Source of the DNA: Brevipalpus yothersi
Taxonomy: Eukaryota; Arthropoda; Arachnida; Trombidiformes; Tenuipalpidae
DNA: 64,000 nucleotides
Direction of reading: 5' to 3'
Assembly (NCBI GenBank): GCA_003956705.1
Contig: QZCP01000011.1
Coordinates: 61,146-125,145 of the forward strand
Below are positions 1 to 9,806 of the stretch, in pieces. Positions within the stretch are counted from its first letter, which is position 1, and the number at the start of each line of letters is the position of its first letter. Made by a program: the position numbers and the translations under genes. Under the pieces are notes generated by a model. That model did no database searches and was not told the origin of the DNA. It saw only the letters and a list, made by a program, of their open reading frames with translations.

Positions 1-51
<51 letters not shown>
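1..51. repeat. (GA)n microsatellite at the window edge
   Basis: A perfect GA dinucleotide run fills the first ~51 bases and is cut by the left edge, so its true length is unknown. Purine-rich imperfect GA stretches continue around 240-310 and 420-465. Confidence 0.95.
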
Positions 52-53
<2 letters not shown>

Positions 54-546
54 AGGAGGAGTGGGGGAGGGGGTGGAAGGAGATGAAAGAGAAAATAAGA
101 TTCTTCCCATGATCGGGCCACTGACTTGGATAAGCATGAACCAAACTATTGGGAATAGCATGATAATTTGGTTTAGGAAAAAACAGGCTCATTAAGTATG
201 CATTTTGTATCCATGATTGGGGCGTATTATAAATGCTGGTGCAAGGTGAGGAGAGAGAGAGAGAGAGCGAATGGATATCAAGAAAGAGAAAGAGAGAGAG
301 AGAGGGACATAAGGAGGCTGGAGAATCGTGCTTGTGGTGAGCATTTGGGTGTACATTTGTATGTTTTTTTGGTGCGCGAGTGGTCGGTTTGTGGAGACCG
401 GTGTACAAAATTTATTCGAGAGTGGAGAAGAGAAAGAGAGAAAGAGAGAGAGAGAAAGAGGAAAGGAAAAAATTCCTTAGCTTTTTTCTCTCTCTCTTCA
501 CATTTGGAAAAAAATAATTTTCTCTCTTCTATAATTTTTTCCTCTC
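52..546. other. No independent gene; probable intron or 3' flank of the CXXC gene
   Basis: The only open frame on the plus strand here is an Arg/Glu-rich translation of GA repeats and is not credible. If the CXXC gene splices from the donor near 611, this stretch is intron leading to exons beyond the left edge; if not, it is 3' flank. Confidence 0.5.
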
Positions 547-2402
547 CTAGTGTGTAAGAGATGCTGTGGTCAAGGATGTAAAAGCTGATGATGGACTTGG
601 ATCGTACTCACGTTCACCTCTCTCTTCTTCACCACAATCAAGTGAATCGTGGTTAAGATCTGGTCTATAGTCCATTCGATCGGGCACCGTTGAGCCATAT
701 GTTGGTGTTTTCATTCTTTCCCACCAATTTTGATCACTAAGATTGGGTAACAGAAACGTTGATACTGGCGGCAAAACCGTGTTACCACTATGATGATTAC
801 TATTGTTAAGATGATGATGATGAAGATGCTGAGATTCAGTGGCAATAAAATTAACTGTTGATGATAATGATGATGATGAAGGCGATGTGGATGCTGGAGA
901 TGTTGAAGATGACAATGAAGACAAAAATGAAGACGGGCCGAGGTCACTTTTAGTCAAGGTATTAACAGGGCATGGATTTAAATCCATTAATAAACCACCG
1001 AAACCAGCGGATGCAGACTCTAATTGATCCATAAGACGACCACAATCTATGCCCATATGACCTAGGCTTCCATCTATGATACTCGATAATGTAGTCAATT
1101 TACTATCTGCAGAGTCATCGACAAGATTTGTGGAGGACGTTATTAAACTTGCAGTTGATGATACATTGTTACTACTGGTACTACTTGATGCGCTCGGTGT
1201 ACTCGGTGATGGCGAAGATGCGGCTGGAGCACCGGTCATTAGTGAGCCTGAAGCTGGTGTAGAAGATGATACAGTCGCCGATGTGATATCCGACTCGACA
1301 GATCGAGGTACACTTGAATTTATCACAGAAGGGTGGCCACTACCGACGGTTCCGAAAAAACTGAACTGAGTAGAGCTGGCTGGATGCTGCTGTTGTGGTG
1401 GTTGTTGCTGTTGTGGAACCGATTGTGGTAGTGAAGGTGATATCGTAAATGTATCACCCATTGGTGAACAAGGCATAGTGGAAGCAGAGTGATTATTGTA
1501 GAAAACTGTTCCCGCGACGGAAGAACCTGTATTATATGTATTGATAATATTTGTATATGTATTCATAGATGTGGTCGTATTCGATAAAAAAGGCTGAGTC
1601 TGTGGTTGCTGTTGCTGTTGTTGCTGGTGATGGTGAGATGGACTTTGTTGAAGATCCGAATCGGTATAATTGGGATGATGATTGTGTAAAGCAGGACCGG
1701 TTAATTGGTTGACCTGAGAAGAGTAAACGGATTGAGAAGAACCGTTGCTTGGAGATTTGCTACTGGAAGATATTTTGTTACTTTGTCTACTTTGAATAAG
1801 AGATTTTAATCTACTATTTGTCATTTGATGATTATTTTCTATTGGTCCCGAAGTATTGACACCATCATTTGGCCCTGGTGTACCACCTCCATTGGATCGA
1901 GGTGTAGCCGTTCCATTGGGTCCAGGAGTACCACCATTAGATCGGGACACTGGTCCACCTAGGCCTGGTGTACCTCCGTCATTGGTTCGGTGGCCTGGTC
2001 CACTACTCATCGAGTCATCCTGGATGGGCAAAGTGGAACCAGAGCTGACACCGGTTTGATCACTACCAATAGACCCATTGCCACCATTAAATGGACCGGC
2101 CATTGATGGTGGATGATTGGAATAACTACTATAAGGCGAATTACTGTCAACAGTGCTGTTACTTTCATTGAAAATATTATTATTATTATTATTATTGGTG
2201 TTCGCATTTGAAGACAAACTTTGTTGCTGCTTACTATTACTATTATTTGTGTTGCCAAAATCTTGTGAATTCTGTGTGTGTGAGAAAAAAGAAGAAGGAG
2301 AAAAGAAAAATAGAAATATTGATGGAAAAAGGCATCATCCAAATTTTAAGCCAATATTCAAGAATGAATAAAAAGAACAAAGAAAAAATGTGTATATAGA
2401 AT

Positions 2403-2438
<36 letters not shown>

Positions 2439-4368
2439 GAGTGAGCATGAAATGAATAAAAGAGAGAAGCGCATAGAGTCAAAAATGAAATGAACTTTTG
2501 CTGTATAAAAGTGGACTCTCATTGACAGATCGATATTCCATTTGATTGTGTTCAGATACTCTCTTTCTCTTTCTCTTTCTCATTCTCTTTCTCTCCCTAT
2601 TCACATGTGAGAGTTACATGTTCATGTCATCATAAATGGTATCGCTTATCATCCAAAACGCTCACACAGGACGATGAAGATGGGGAAGAGGGGGAAGCTA
2701 AAAGAATAATCTATTCAAGAGAGAGAGAGAGAAAGTTTTGTACAGAGTGAGTCAGCGAGAAATGACTCCAGAGAGATGAGAAAGAGAGAGAAAGAGAGAG
2801 AGATGGGGGAAAGAAGGGACCAAAGGAGGGGCAAAGGAGGTAAACAAGGCCTTATGAGGGCTGGTTTTTCGGTGTATGTATGTGTGTGTGTATGTGTATG
2901 TGTGTGTTCGAAGATGCGGACTATCCAGGCCATTCTAGTAGAATGTTCGCTTGAATAAGCTTTATGAGGACTTGAAGCGAAGCGGAAGCGCACATAATCA
3001 GGCTATATAGCTCAAGCCAGTGGGCCTTTGCTTTGTGTTTGAAAGAGAGAGAGAAAGAGAACCGCGTTCTCATCGACCATAAGTCGACAAACTATATAGA
3101 CCTGCACCTGGCAGGCCATGGCCAATGGAAGAGGGGGAAAGAAAAAGAAAACGAGCGAGAAAAAGAAAGAGAAAAAGAGAGAGAGAAAGACGAGCTTTCA
3201 GTTGGCTGCTTCGGGCTTTTTTGGCCATTCTTGCCCGTTATCTCATCTTTTCGACACTCACACACAAATGAACACAAACTATCTTACATGCACATTAAAT
3301 GTTCAACAATGTCAATTTGAGAGAGGGAGAGAAAGAAAAAGAGAAAAAGGGAAAAAGAGAGGAGAACAAAAGATGATAAATTTTCATTACCTCTCTACTT
3401 TTCTCTTTTTTGGTCTTCAATTGGTCACATTTTCTCATTTTACAAATTTGGTGACTTCGTGCACTCTTACAGGGTCCACATTCCATACAATTATCCTTCT
3501 TGAGGCACCCGCGACAATCGCCGCATCTTTTACGCTTTTTCTTGGCTGTTTTTTCACCATTAACAGAGCTATTATCCGTACTGGCTGACTGAGGTGTTGA
3601 TACCTGGACAGACTGTTGTGTGGATACTGGTTGACTATGCTGTGGTGATGCTTGCTGTGGCGGTTGTTGTGGCTGCTGCTGCTGTTGATTTAAAGGATGC
3701 TGGACTTGTGATGGATGCTGTGGTGGTGGTGGAGGCTGTTGGCTAAAGTGTTGACCACCGTTAAGATCGGGTGGCGGTGGCTGTTGCTGTTGATTTCCCA
3801 AAAGATAATTCAGGTGAGATGGAGGTAGAGAATGTGGTTGTCCCGGTGGTTGACCGGGAGGCTGGAGGGAAGTTTGAAGAGAAGCTTGCTGTTGAGCTTG
3901 CTGCGGTGGTCCATGTGTTCCAGAAACTTTAAGCTGTTGTTGTTGTTGTTGTTGTTGTTGTTGCTGCTGTTGTGGCTGTTGTTGATAATTAGGTGCATGT
4001 GACATGTATGATCCCGGTGGATGTTGCTGTTGTGGTGGTGGCGGTGGCTGACCATGTCCGGTCAACTGTGGCGGTGGCGGAGGTCCCGTGGAGTAGGGAA
4101 AGCCGGGATGATGAGGTGATGGAGAATGGGAATGAGGAGGAGGAGGAGGAGGAGGAGGTTGATGATGCTGCTGTTGAGGCGGCGGAGGGTGATGAGGATG
4201 AGACCAATAGGGATGGGGATGATAGGGTGATGGATCTCCGCCGTGGACAGGTCCACCGTGATTTGGAGGCGGTGGAGGTGGACCATGGCCAGAGAGTGGA
4301 GGTATTCCTGTGGGTGGCGGTGGAGGCTGTTGCTGGTAAACTGGATGTGGAGATTCACTTGTCATCAT
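547..4368 (-). CDS. CXXC zinc-finger protein, probably the N-terminal half of a TET methylcytosine dioxygenase
   Basis: Two exons join in phase 0: 4368-3391 and 2271-547. Exon 1 ends at a GAG|GTAATG donor; exon 2 follows an ACACACACAG acceptor. The joined frame gives about 574 + 326 = 900 residues. Residues 1-275 are Gln/Pro/His-rich with a long poly-Gln run (about 3933-3968). A short CXXC zinc finger at 276-326 starts KRKRCGDC and contains the HQICKMRKC signature of the CXXC4/5/TET subclass, which reads unmethylated CpG. The rest is low-complexity Ser/Asn/Thr. In arthropods this CXXC subclass is known on Tet. The dioxygenase domain is not in the window; a strong AAC|GTGAGT donor at 611-606 (phase 1) would bypass the stop at 547 and lead to catalytic exons further left. 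Otherwise it is a stand-alone CXXC4/5-like factor. Confidence 0.65.
2272..3390. repeat. CXXC-gene intron rich in GA/CT and TG microsatellites
   Basis: This 1119-nt intron holds a perfect GA tract at about 2405-2436, CT-rich runs at 2558-2597, GA tracts at 2719-2735, 2776-2806 and 3044-3058, a TG/TATG tract at about 2875-2908, and GA/AAAG purine tracts at 3120-3190 and 3318-3360. ORFs on both strands here are translations of repeats. Confidence 0.8.
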
Positions 4369-5094
4369 GTGGTGTGGAAAATAGTGATCACATTATTCAT
4401 TACATATTTCATCAAATCATGCTTGAGCGGACGCTTCAACAAACGTGTAGAAGTGATCTGTGTGTGTATATGTATAATAATAATATAGTGTGATAAGCCA
4501 AAAAAAAAGGTAATCCTCGATGGTCAGGTCAACAGAAGTATGTGAGTGACGATGGTGATGATGATCCTCGGTATAATATCATCAACAACACTTGAACACA
4601 TACACCGCACAAAAATTTTCACCAAAAAATATTGGATAAAAGAGAGAGAAAAAAAGTAAAAATCGAGAGAGGAAGAACAAAGCGCAGCTAAAATTCTGAA
4701 ATTCAGATTTTTCCGATTTAAAACTGACTCTAAAAACTGAGTCTTCGACTAGAACTTGAAACACAAAACTCTCCCAACAATAACAAAAAGTTTCTCTCTC
4801 TCTTTCTCTTTCTCGACTCTCTCTCTCTCTCTCTCGTATTTGCTCTCTCTCGATTGGCGCCACGAAACGCTGCTGTCATCTGTTGAGTTTAGTTCTGAAT
4901 GGCCTGAGTTCTAATTTCTTACTTCAGAATCTATCAAATTCGATGAGTATAAAGTATAAAGTTCTAGTTCGAACTCCCGTTCAGGTGTTGTCATTGCGTC
5001 TTTCTGAAAATCGTTGGGAAACTTTTATTAGAGCTGGATTTTTTCTTCTTTTCTCTCATAGCTTTTTTCCATCGAGAAAAAAGCTTTAGACTTT
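4369..5094. promoter_or_regulatory. 5' flank of the CXXC gene with CT tracts
   Basis: Non-coding stretch upstream of the CXXC start. A CT-rich block at about 4792-4850 (GA on the gene's own strand) lies about 430 bp upstream of the ATG. GA tracts also lie upstream of CYLD and FBXL14 in this window, so a GAGA-type promoter element is possible. No TATA box was convincingly placed. Confidence 0.35.
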
Positions 5095-5583
5095 ACAAAA
5101 ATAAAATCAGCACACTCGTGTATCAATTCATCTCGAAAATGAGATGAGAAGAATCAAAAATGAAAAGTGATTGTCTTGACTTTGTATGCTTTTTAGTCAG
5201 GAGAAATGATTAAATCAGGCAGTTTGCCCAACCATTTGATGTAACCAAATTCTGGTCCGTTGTCAGATAGCCAAACAATTCGATTACCAATAGAGAGGAG
5301 TGGCGGTGAGCATTTTTCCACAGCACAAACCTCCTCAACGGTAAGTGGTCGAAGTTCATTTAATTTAGCATGATTGCTTAACGTTTTTCGCTTTCCATTC
5401 ATGATGATAATGGAGTCCCAAACAAAATGTATGACCTTTTGAGGGATGTGTAAAAATTTTCTCTATCCAAATGATCACCCACAATTCACATGTGACTTTT
5501 TATATACATACATACATTCCACAATCAGAGTCGATGATGATGATCATGAATCGCTCACACGAAAGGCGAAAGCAATATGCATC
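5095..5583 (-). pseudogene. Inverted partial copy of the CYLD promoter, first coding segment and intron tail
   Basis: The reverse complement of 5214-5583 matches 52736-53098 (CYLD upstream region, 5'UTR and first 63 codons). 5095-5208 then matches the end of CYLD intron 1 (about 54542-54654). About 1.44 kb of CYLD between these pieces is missing, including the rest of the first CAP-Gly domain and exon 1. The copy keeps the ATG (5402) and the TATATAAAA-like motif (near 5498), and leaves a 69-codon ORF (5193-5402) that ends soon after the junction. In the 189 shared coding bases I count two differences, both synonymous; the intron-derived part is clearly more diverged. It could be a dead fragment or a transcribed truncated CAP-Gly peptide or antisense donor. 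Confidence 0.85.
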
Positions 5584-6161
5584 GTCTAAAGCCTAAATGC
5601 ATAGGCTTTAGGCTGTTTGAGTATGCCTTTATCTATGCTTCGCTCATTGGATTCAAGTGATCTAAATAAACTTGTGGAAAGTGTACATCTAGTGCCATAG
5701 ATTCTGATTTCAATCTCTATTGAGATGAATCACATTTTTTCAGATCAACTGTAGGCCGAGAAAAGCGTTCTAGAGATAAATCCTCTTAAAAGACTCCCTT
5801 ACCAACAGCTATGCGATCAGATGAAAGTTTTTGAAGAACATTTCCTATGAACTGAAATTCAACCACTGAACATAGACGACTCTTACTAGTGTTAATTACA
5901 GAGTATTTCAAAAAAAACAATGGCAAATTCTGAGAAGGTGTGAAAACAGTAGGATTAAATGAAATTTTGGAAGTAATTTTGACCAACAATAATGTTGAAT
6001 AGAATTCATTTATTGAGATGTAGGTTCGAATCAACGATATTTAAGATTCATTCCATTGAATAATGCATTTCATCAAAAAGGTCAGAGAGTAAAAAGCATC
6101 TAAACCACCGAGCACAGATCATTGAATGGACTTCGATCATTTTCACTGAGAAACATTTTCA
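5584..6161. other. Intergenic, nothing recognised
   Basis: AT-rich sequence with no supportable ORF, between the CYLD copy and the 3' end of the metallothionein gene. A GGTTCGAATC string near 6023 resembles a tRNA B box but has no A box or foldable partner. Confidence 0.5.
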
Positions 6162-6657
6162 CTAATGGCATTTAGCCTCTGGACAGCATCGGCAGCAATT
6201 ACATCTACCAGAGGTTTTGCAGGCACCTCCACCGCAGCACTGGCAGCAATCACATCTGCGAAAGAGAAGAAACAATTAAAGTGAGCTTCGATAAGATCTA
6301 ATCAGAAGAAGAAGAGATGGTAGTATTTGAAAATACTGTATTGTGAATCAAGCTTATTCGTACTGATCAAAATCAGGATTGTTGAGAGGAATTATTATGG
6401 GGCTGGTCTGAAGTTCGACATGAACAATACGTAAAATTGACTAATATTAATTGATGTTCTTACCTTCCACCTTGTTTGGCTGCCTTACAACAGTTGCAAG
6501 GATCACATCGACAGTTTGGACCACACTTTTGACCAGGACAAGCGGAGCAGCATCGACAGTTACCAGGAGGACAATTGCAGCTCGATCCACAGGATTGTCT
6601 TTGGGCAGAACATTGGGCTTGAGTTGGTTGGTTAGCTGAGCAGCATCCAGAAGACAT
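6162..6657 (-). CDS. Metallothionein, large cysteine-rich form
   Basis: Two exons, 6657-6464 and 6255-6162, join in phase 2 across a 208-nt intron with GTAAGA and TTTCGCAG borders, giving 95 residues. I count 28 cysteines, 16 from exon 1 and 12 from exon 2, in CxC, CC and CxCC patterns, with no aromatic residue. This composition is diagnostic of metallothioneins, cytosolic thiolate-cluster proteins that bind zinc, copper or cadmium. It is longer than the roughly 40-60 residues common in insects. The second exon carries a distinct block (CDCCQCC ... CNCCRCC), suggesting two metal-binding domains that coincide with exons. Upstream on the same strand is a candidate metal response element. The start MSSGCC is the only sensible one. 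Neighbours are unrelated. Confidence 0.9.
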
Positions 6658-6764
6658 GGTTGATTAGAAGAGAGTGAAGGGTTGAACGATTGTCGAATAA
6701 GAAGAACTTTTAACCAAAGTAGTTAAGCTGATTGACTTTCGAATTGTGGCCTGGACATGATCGG

Positions 6765-6842
6765 AGGCCGCTTAAATGGTTAATTTTTGATGCGTTTTTC
6801 TGCAAAAATTGGTGCCGTGTGCAAAACAGTATATAAGTTGCA
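6765..6842 (-). promoter_or_regulatory. Candidate metallothionein promoter with metal response element
   Basis: On the gene's strand a TGCACACGGCACC string (core 6823-6817) fits the MRE consensus TGCRCNC bound by MTF-1, followed by a TTTAAG TATA-like motif at about 6775-6770, roughly 110 bp upstream of the ATG. A second TATA-like ACTTATATAC lies just further upstream near 6830-6840. This is by motif match only. Confidence 0.4.
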
Positions 6843-7630
6843 CTCAGACCGTTAATCAGATTTGATAAGTTAAGAATTCGTTAATTGATGCTAGATGCTG
6901 CAATGCCTCCATAGATTGATCGAGAAATTTCAAGTAGCTCTCATATGATAAGCTTGTTGACTCTAGATCTTGGAAAGATATTACAAGAGACAATGGCCAA
7001 AAAAGTTGGAGCCTCACGATAACAAACATTCATTCAATAGGTTCATATGAACACAATTTATTATTTCTGATAGAGTCACTCGGGCAACAATCAAAATAAG
7101 TTTGCAAACATCCACTGACTCATTGAGAGGATACAAAATTTCGGTTACAATGTACCTAGATCATTGTTTTCACCATTAATGTCTGAGGTTGACGTTCAAA
7201 TGTCCTCGAATATTTGAAACCTCGAAAATTTTCTAAAATCAACAGCCATTCCTATCATACCTTGGTTGATATTATAATAACTTGATCCTTTTTATCTATC
7301 AACGATTTTTTTGTTTATTAAAAGGTATAGCCCAGAAACAAATTCGAAAACAACCTGTAAAGTAAGTCATAAAATATTTCAACAATTTTATTCATGTACA
7401 CCAATTTAATCGATTGATTTCTTGAACCTAGAGATGAGTTTCCTATGAGAATATATGATGAATAATGATTCGTTGAGCTAGTACATCTGTCTTGCATTGG
7501 GAGACTCTCTTCATTCTATCCCGCTGAACCTTCAAGGGGCTAAAAATTTCTTTAAATAGGCAATTTTATCGGGAGCACTCAAAAATTTTAAATATAAACT
7601 GATTATCTTGCTGTTTGATTGAGGATTGAT
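6843..7630. other. Intergenic, nothing recognised
   Basis: AT-rich region between the metallothionein promoter and the stop codon of the FAS-derived gene, with no credible ORF, repeat array or RNA gene. A polyadenylation site for the downstream minus-strand gene would be expected near 7560-7620. Confidence 0.4.
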
Positions 7631-9148
7631 CTATGAAAACAGTTGTTCCATTGCTTCTCGTCTTTTTCGACCAGTCACTGTGGTCGTTGTAGCTGGTGGC
7701 ACAAAATTGAATGACCCAGTAATGCCCAAAAATAGTGAGAACAGCAAGATGATCAGTGGAAATCCGATGATGCCCAGCCCTAGAGCAATAAGGAGTCCAA
7801 TTGCAATCGCTTCGAGATCCCCAGAAAGAGGTGGCAAAGAAGCTCCATAAGCACCAGCATAAGTGAGTCGAGCGTATCGTGGCTCTGAATTTGGTGTACT
7901 TCGACGAAATTTTCGCCACTTAATTCCAGAGTAGAAAATTCCATTAATGGACACCTCTCCATCGTATTGTGAGCGGGCGATCCAACTTCGATTTAATTCA
8001 TCATGAAATTCTCTGATTGATTGTAAGAAAGATCGATGTTCAAAATAGAAATTAGAAACACTCACAGGAACATGAAGATCTTTCAAGTGTCTCCAAAAAT
8101 TATCCAACTGAATAAGAGAATCAAATACTGCCATGATGTCACTATCGTATGATACAATAGATCGACTTCGGGCAACTTTAGCTTGGTGCAATAATTGATA
8201 GTGTTTTTTGAAATCAAATCCATTAATTTTCAAGATAGAATAGATTTCATCTCGATTTGAACATAGATCAAGAGTGTCCATGGTGAACAATGATGTTTCT
8301 TCCTCTGGACACTCATCGACTTGAAGAGATGCAAAACCATGACAACAAATTTCGTTTTTAGATTTGATGAGAAAAAAATTGGTTCCAGGATTGTGATGAA
8401 TTTCAAAATCAGTCTCATCCTCAAGTACTAAAGTTTTCTCAAAAAATACATCCCACACATGGTACGAAAAAGTTCCAACAGTTGCATTCCCACCATACTT
8501 GAGTTGACCAAGATGCTTGCCAATCAGGTATAAATAGCCTGCTCCTGACATCAGGACAATTCCATCAATAACATGATCTTGAATGTTGAAATATTCTGGA
8601 TCCATCAGATCAATGTGATGGTGAGTTGTATTGGAATTGTTGAAGAACAGTGGATACCAATCTATGGAAAATTTTTTACCATGCCTCCAGTCAACCAAAG
8701 GACTTAAACTTGGTGTCTTACGATCCACATGTCCTTTGATTGGCCATAGTTTGTCAATATCTACATTATGGCCATTTATATATAGATTACCGATCAATTC
8801 GTAAACTGAACCAAAATCAATTTCGTTTGATTTAACTTCGGACAAACTGATCAACCTTACACATTTGTCCAAAACCAGTAATGTACAAGGTGTACTTAGT
8901 TTCAATGAATGCTTACTCATCATATCCATAGCATTCTTTATCTTTTCCGTAACATTATTGCCAGACGATAGTTTTGAAATATAATCAGAATTGCGAGTGA
9001 ATCCATTTCCATGGTTAATGAATGAATCGAGAGCTTGTTTACGGCTCTTTTCACCGGAAGCATATTCAACCAAAATTTTTCCCAGAGATTCACCCAAGCA
9101 GAAATCTACTCTCAAGTTTATGAGTGCTAGTAAATCTATCAAAACCAT
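7631..9148 (-). CDS. Membrane-anchored FAS-derived protein: acyltransferase remnant plus dehydratase domain
   Basis: A single long ORF of 505 residues. Residues 1-110 resemble the tail of the FAS malonyl/acetyl-transferase, with GESLG (19-23) where GHSxGE is expected. LYINGHNVDIDKLWP and PSLSPLVDW (about 122-153) match the linker before the FAS dehydratase. Residues 185-420 match the dehydratase double hot-dog: DHVIDGIVLMSGAGY keeps catalytic His192 and Gly196 of HxxxGxxxxP but has Ser201 for Pro, and FDSLIQ keeps the second-motif Asp343 and Gln347. Instead of the FAS reductase and carrier domains, the protein ends in a hydrophobic segment (about 446-475) and a short basic tail. Coding similarity continues upstream in frame to about 9210, so a short 5' exon probably exists and the true start is open. 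Possible roles in lipid or cuticle hydrocarbon chemistry are inference only. Confidence 0.7.
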   Translation of the reverse strand: MVLIDLLALINLRVDFCLGESLGKILVEYASGEKSRKQALDSFINHGNGFTRNSDYISKLSSGNNVTEKIKNAMDMMSKHSLKLSTPCTLLVLDKCVRLISLSEVKSNEIDFGSVYELIGNLYINGHNVDIDKLWPIKGHVDRKTPSLSPLVDWRHGKKFSIDWYPLFFNNSNTTHHHIDLMDPEYFNIQDHVIDGIVLMSGAGYLYLIGKHLGQLKYGGNATVGTFSYHVWDVFFEKTLVLEDETDFEIHHNPGTNFFLIKSKNEICCHGFASLQVDECPEEETSLFTMDTLDLCSNRDEIYSILKINGFDFKKHYQLLHQAKVARSRSIVSYDSDIMAVFDSLIQLDNFWRHLKDLHVPVSVSNFYFEHRSFLQSIREFHDELNRSWIARSQYDGEVSINGIFYSGIKWRKFRRSTPNSEPRYARLTYAGAYGASLPPLSGDLEAIAIGLLIALGLGIIGFPLIILLFSLFLGITGSFNFVPPATTTTVTGRKRREAMEQLFS

Positions 9149-9806
9149 GGTCGTAGCAAAGTTCTGAAATGCCTTGCTGGAATTCGATTTGATTGCTTGA
9201 TCATAGGGCTTTAAAAGTTAAAAGTTTAAAAGTTTTCCATAGGTAAGCATCGATAATGAAAAAGATGAAGCCTACAATGTTATACATGTATATGCACGTC
9301 TGAGCCAAGTCGTAATCAAGAGAAAAAACAAATGAAAAATAAAATGGATCCAGAAACAACATTGTCAGGTATCATTCCAGAAAATTGTAACAGAACAAGT
9401 ATTTTTCAGCTAGTAAATCGCAAATGATGATCAATCAGTTTCATTCCAATCACTCGATTCTCACGTTTTTCTCGATTAGATTCATAGAAACTTGATTCTC
9501 AGCGGTACAGAAAAATTTATAAAAAATGAAACAATCATAAAAATTTTTGGCTTTTCATTGAGCACTGGTCCAGAATGTGATTTATTACATTTCAAGTGAG
9601 TTTCTGAGATTCAGGAAGAGCTTGAAAGACAAAATGATTAAGCTTTCGAGCATCAATTGATAATTTTTAAACCATTTAATTACACTGATTTTCTTGAGAT
9701 CAGAATAAATTAATTTTTGAAATTTATATCATGATTGCAAGGATTCCATTCTTCTGTGAGGGGAAAAGGTTTCGTGACCATCAAAATGAGCTTCTGTTGT
9801 GACACT
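9149..9806. other. Gap upstream of the FAS-derived gene
   Basis: The frame of the FAS-derived gene stays open to about 9210 on the minus strand and still looks like acyltransferase sequence, so an acceptor and at least one short upstream exon may lie here. Nothing else was recognised before the PAQR4 stop. Confidence 0.35.

Noticed and set aside
198..557. 119-codon plus ORF rich in Arg-Glu repeats
   Set aside because: Translation of GA microsatellites; no start context, splice signal or similarity.
2715..3588. Several ORFs on both strands (Ser-Leu, Thr-His or Lys-Glu rich)
   Set aside because: They translate CT, TG and GA repeats within the CXXC-gene intron or are antisense to its exon 1.
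3993..4493. 166-codon plus ORF
   Set aside because: Antisense shadow of the Gln/Pro-rich CXXC exon; acid-rich composition is the complement of CAG/CCA codons.
5980..6060. Possible tRNA (GGTTCGAATC B-box-like string near 6023)
   Set aside because: No A box and no cloverleaf pairing upstream or on the opposite strand.
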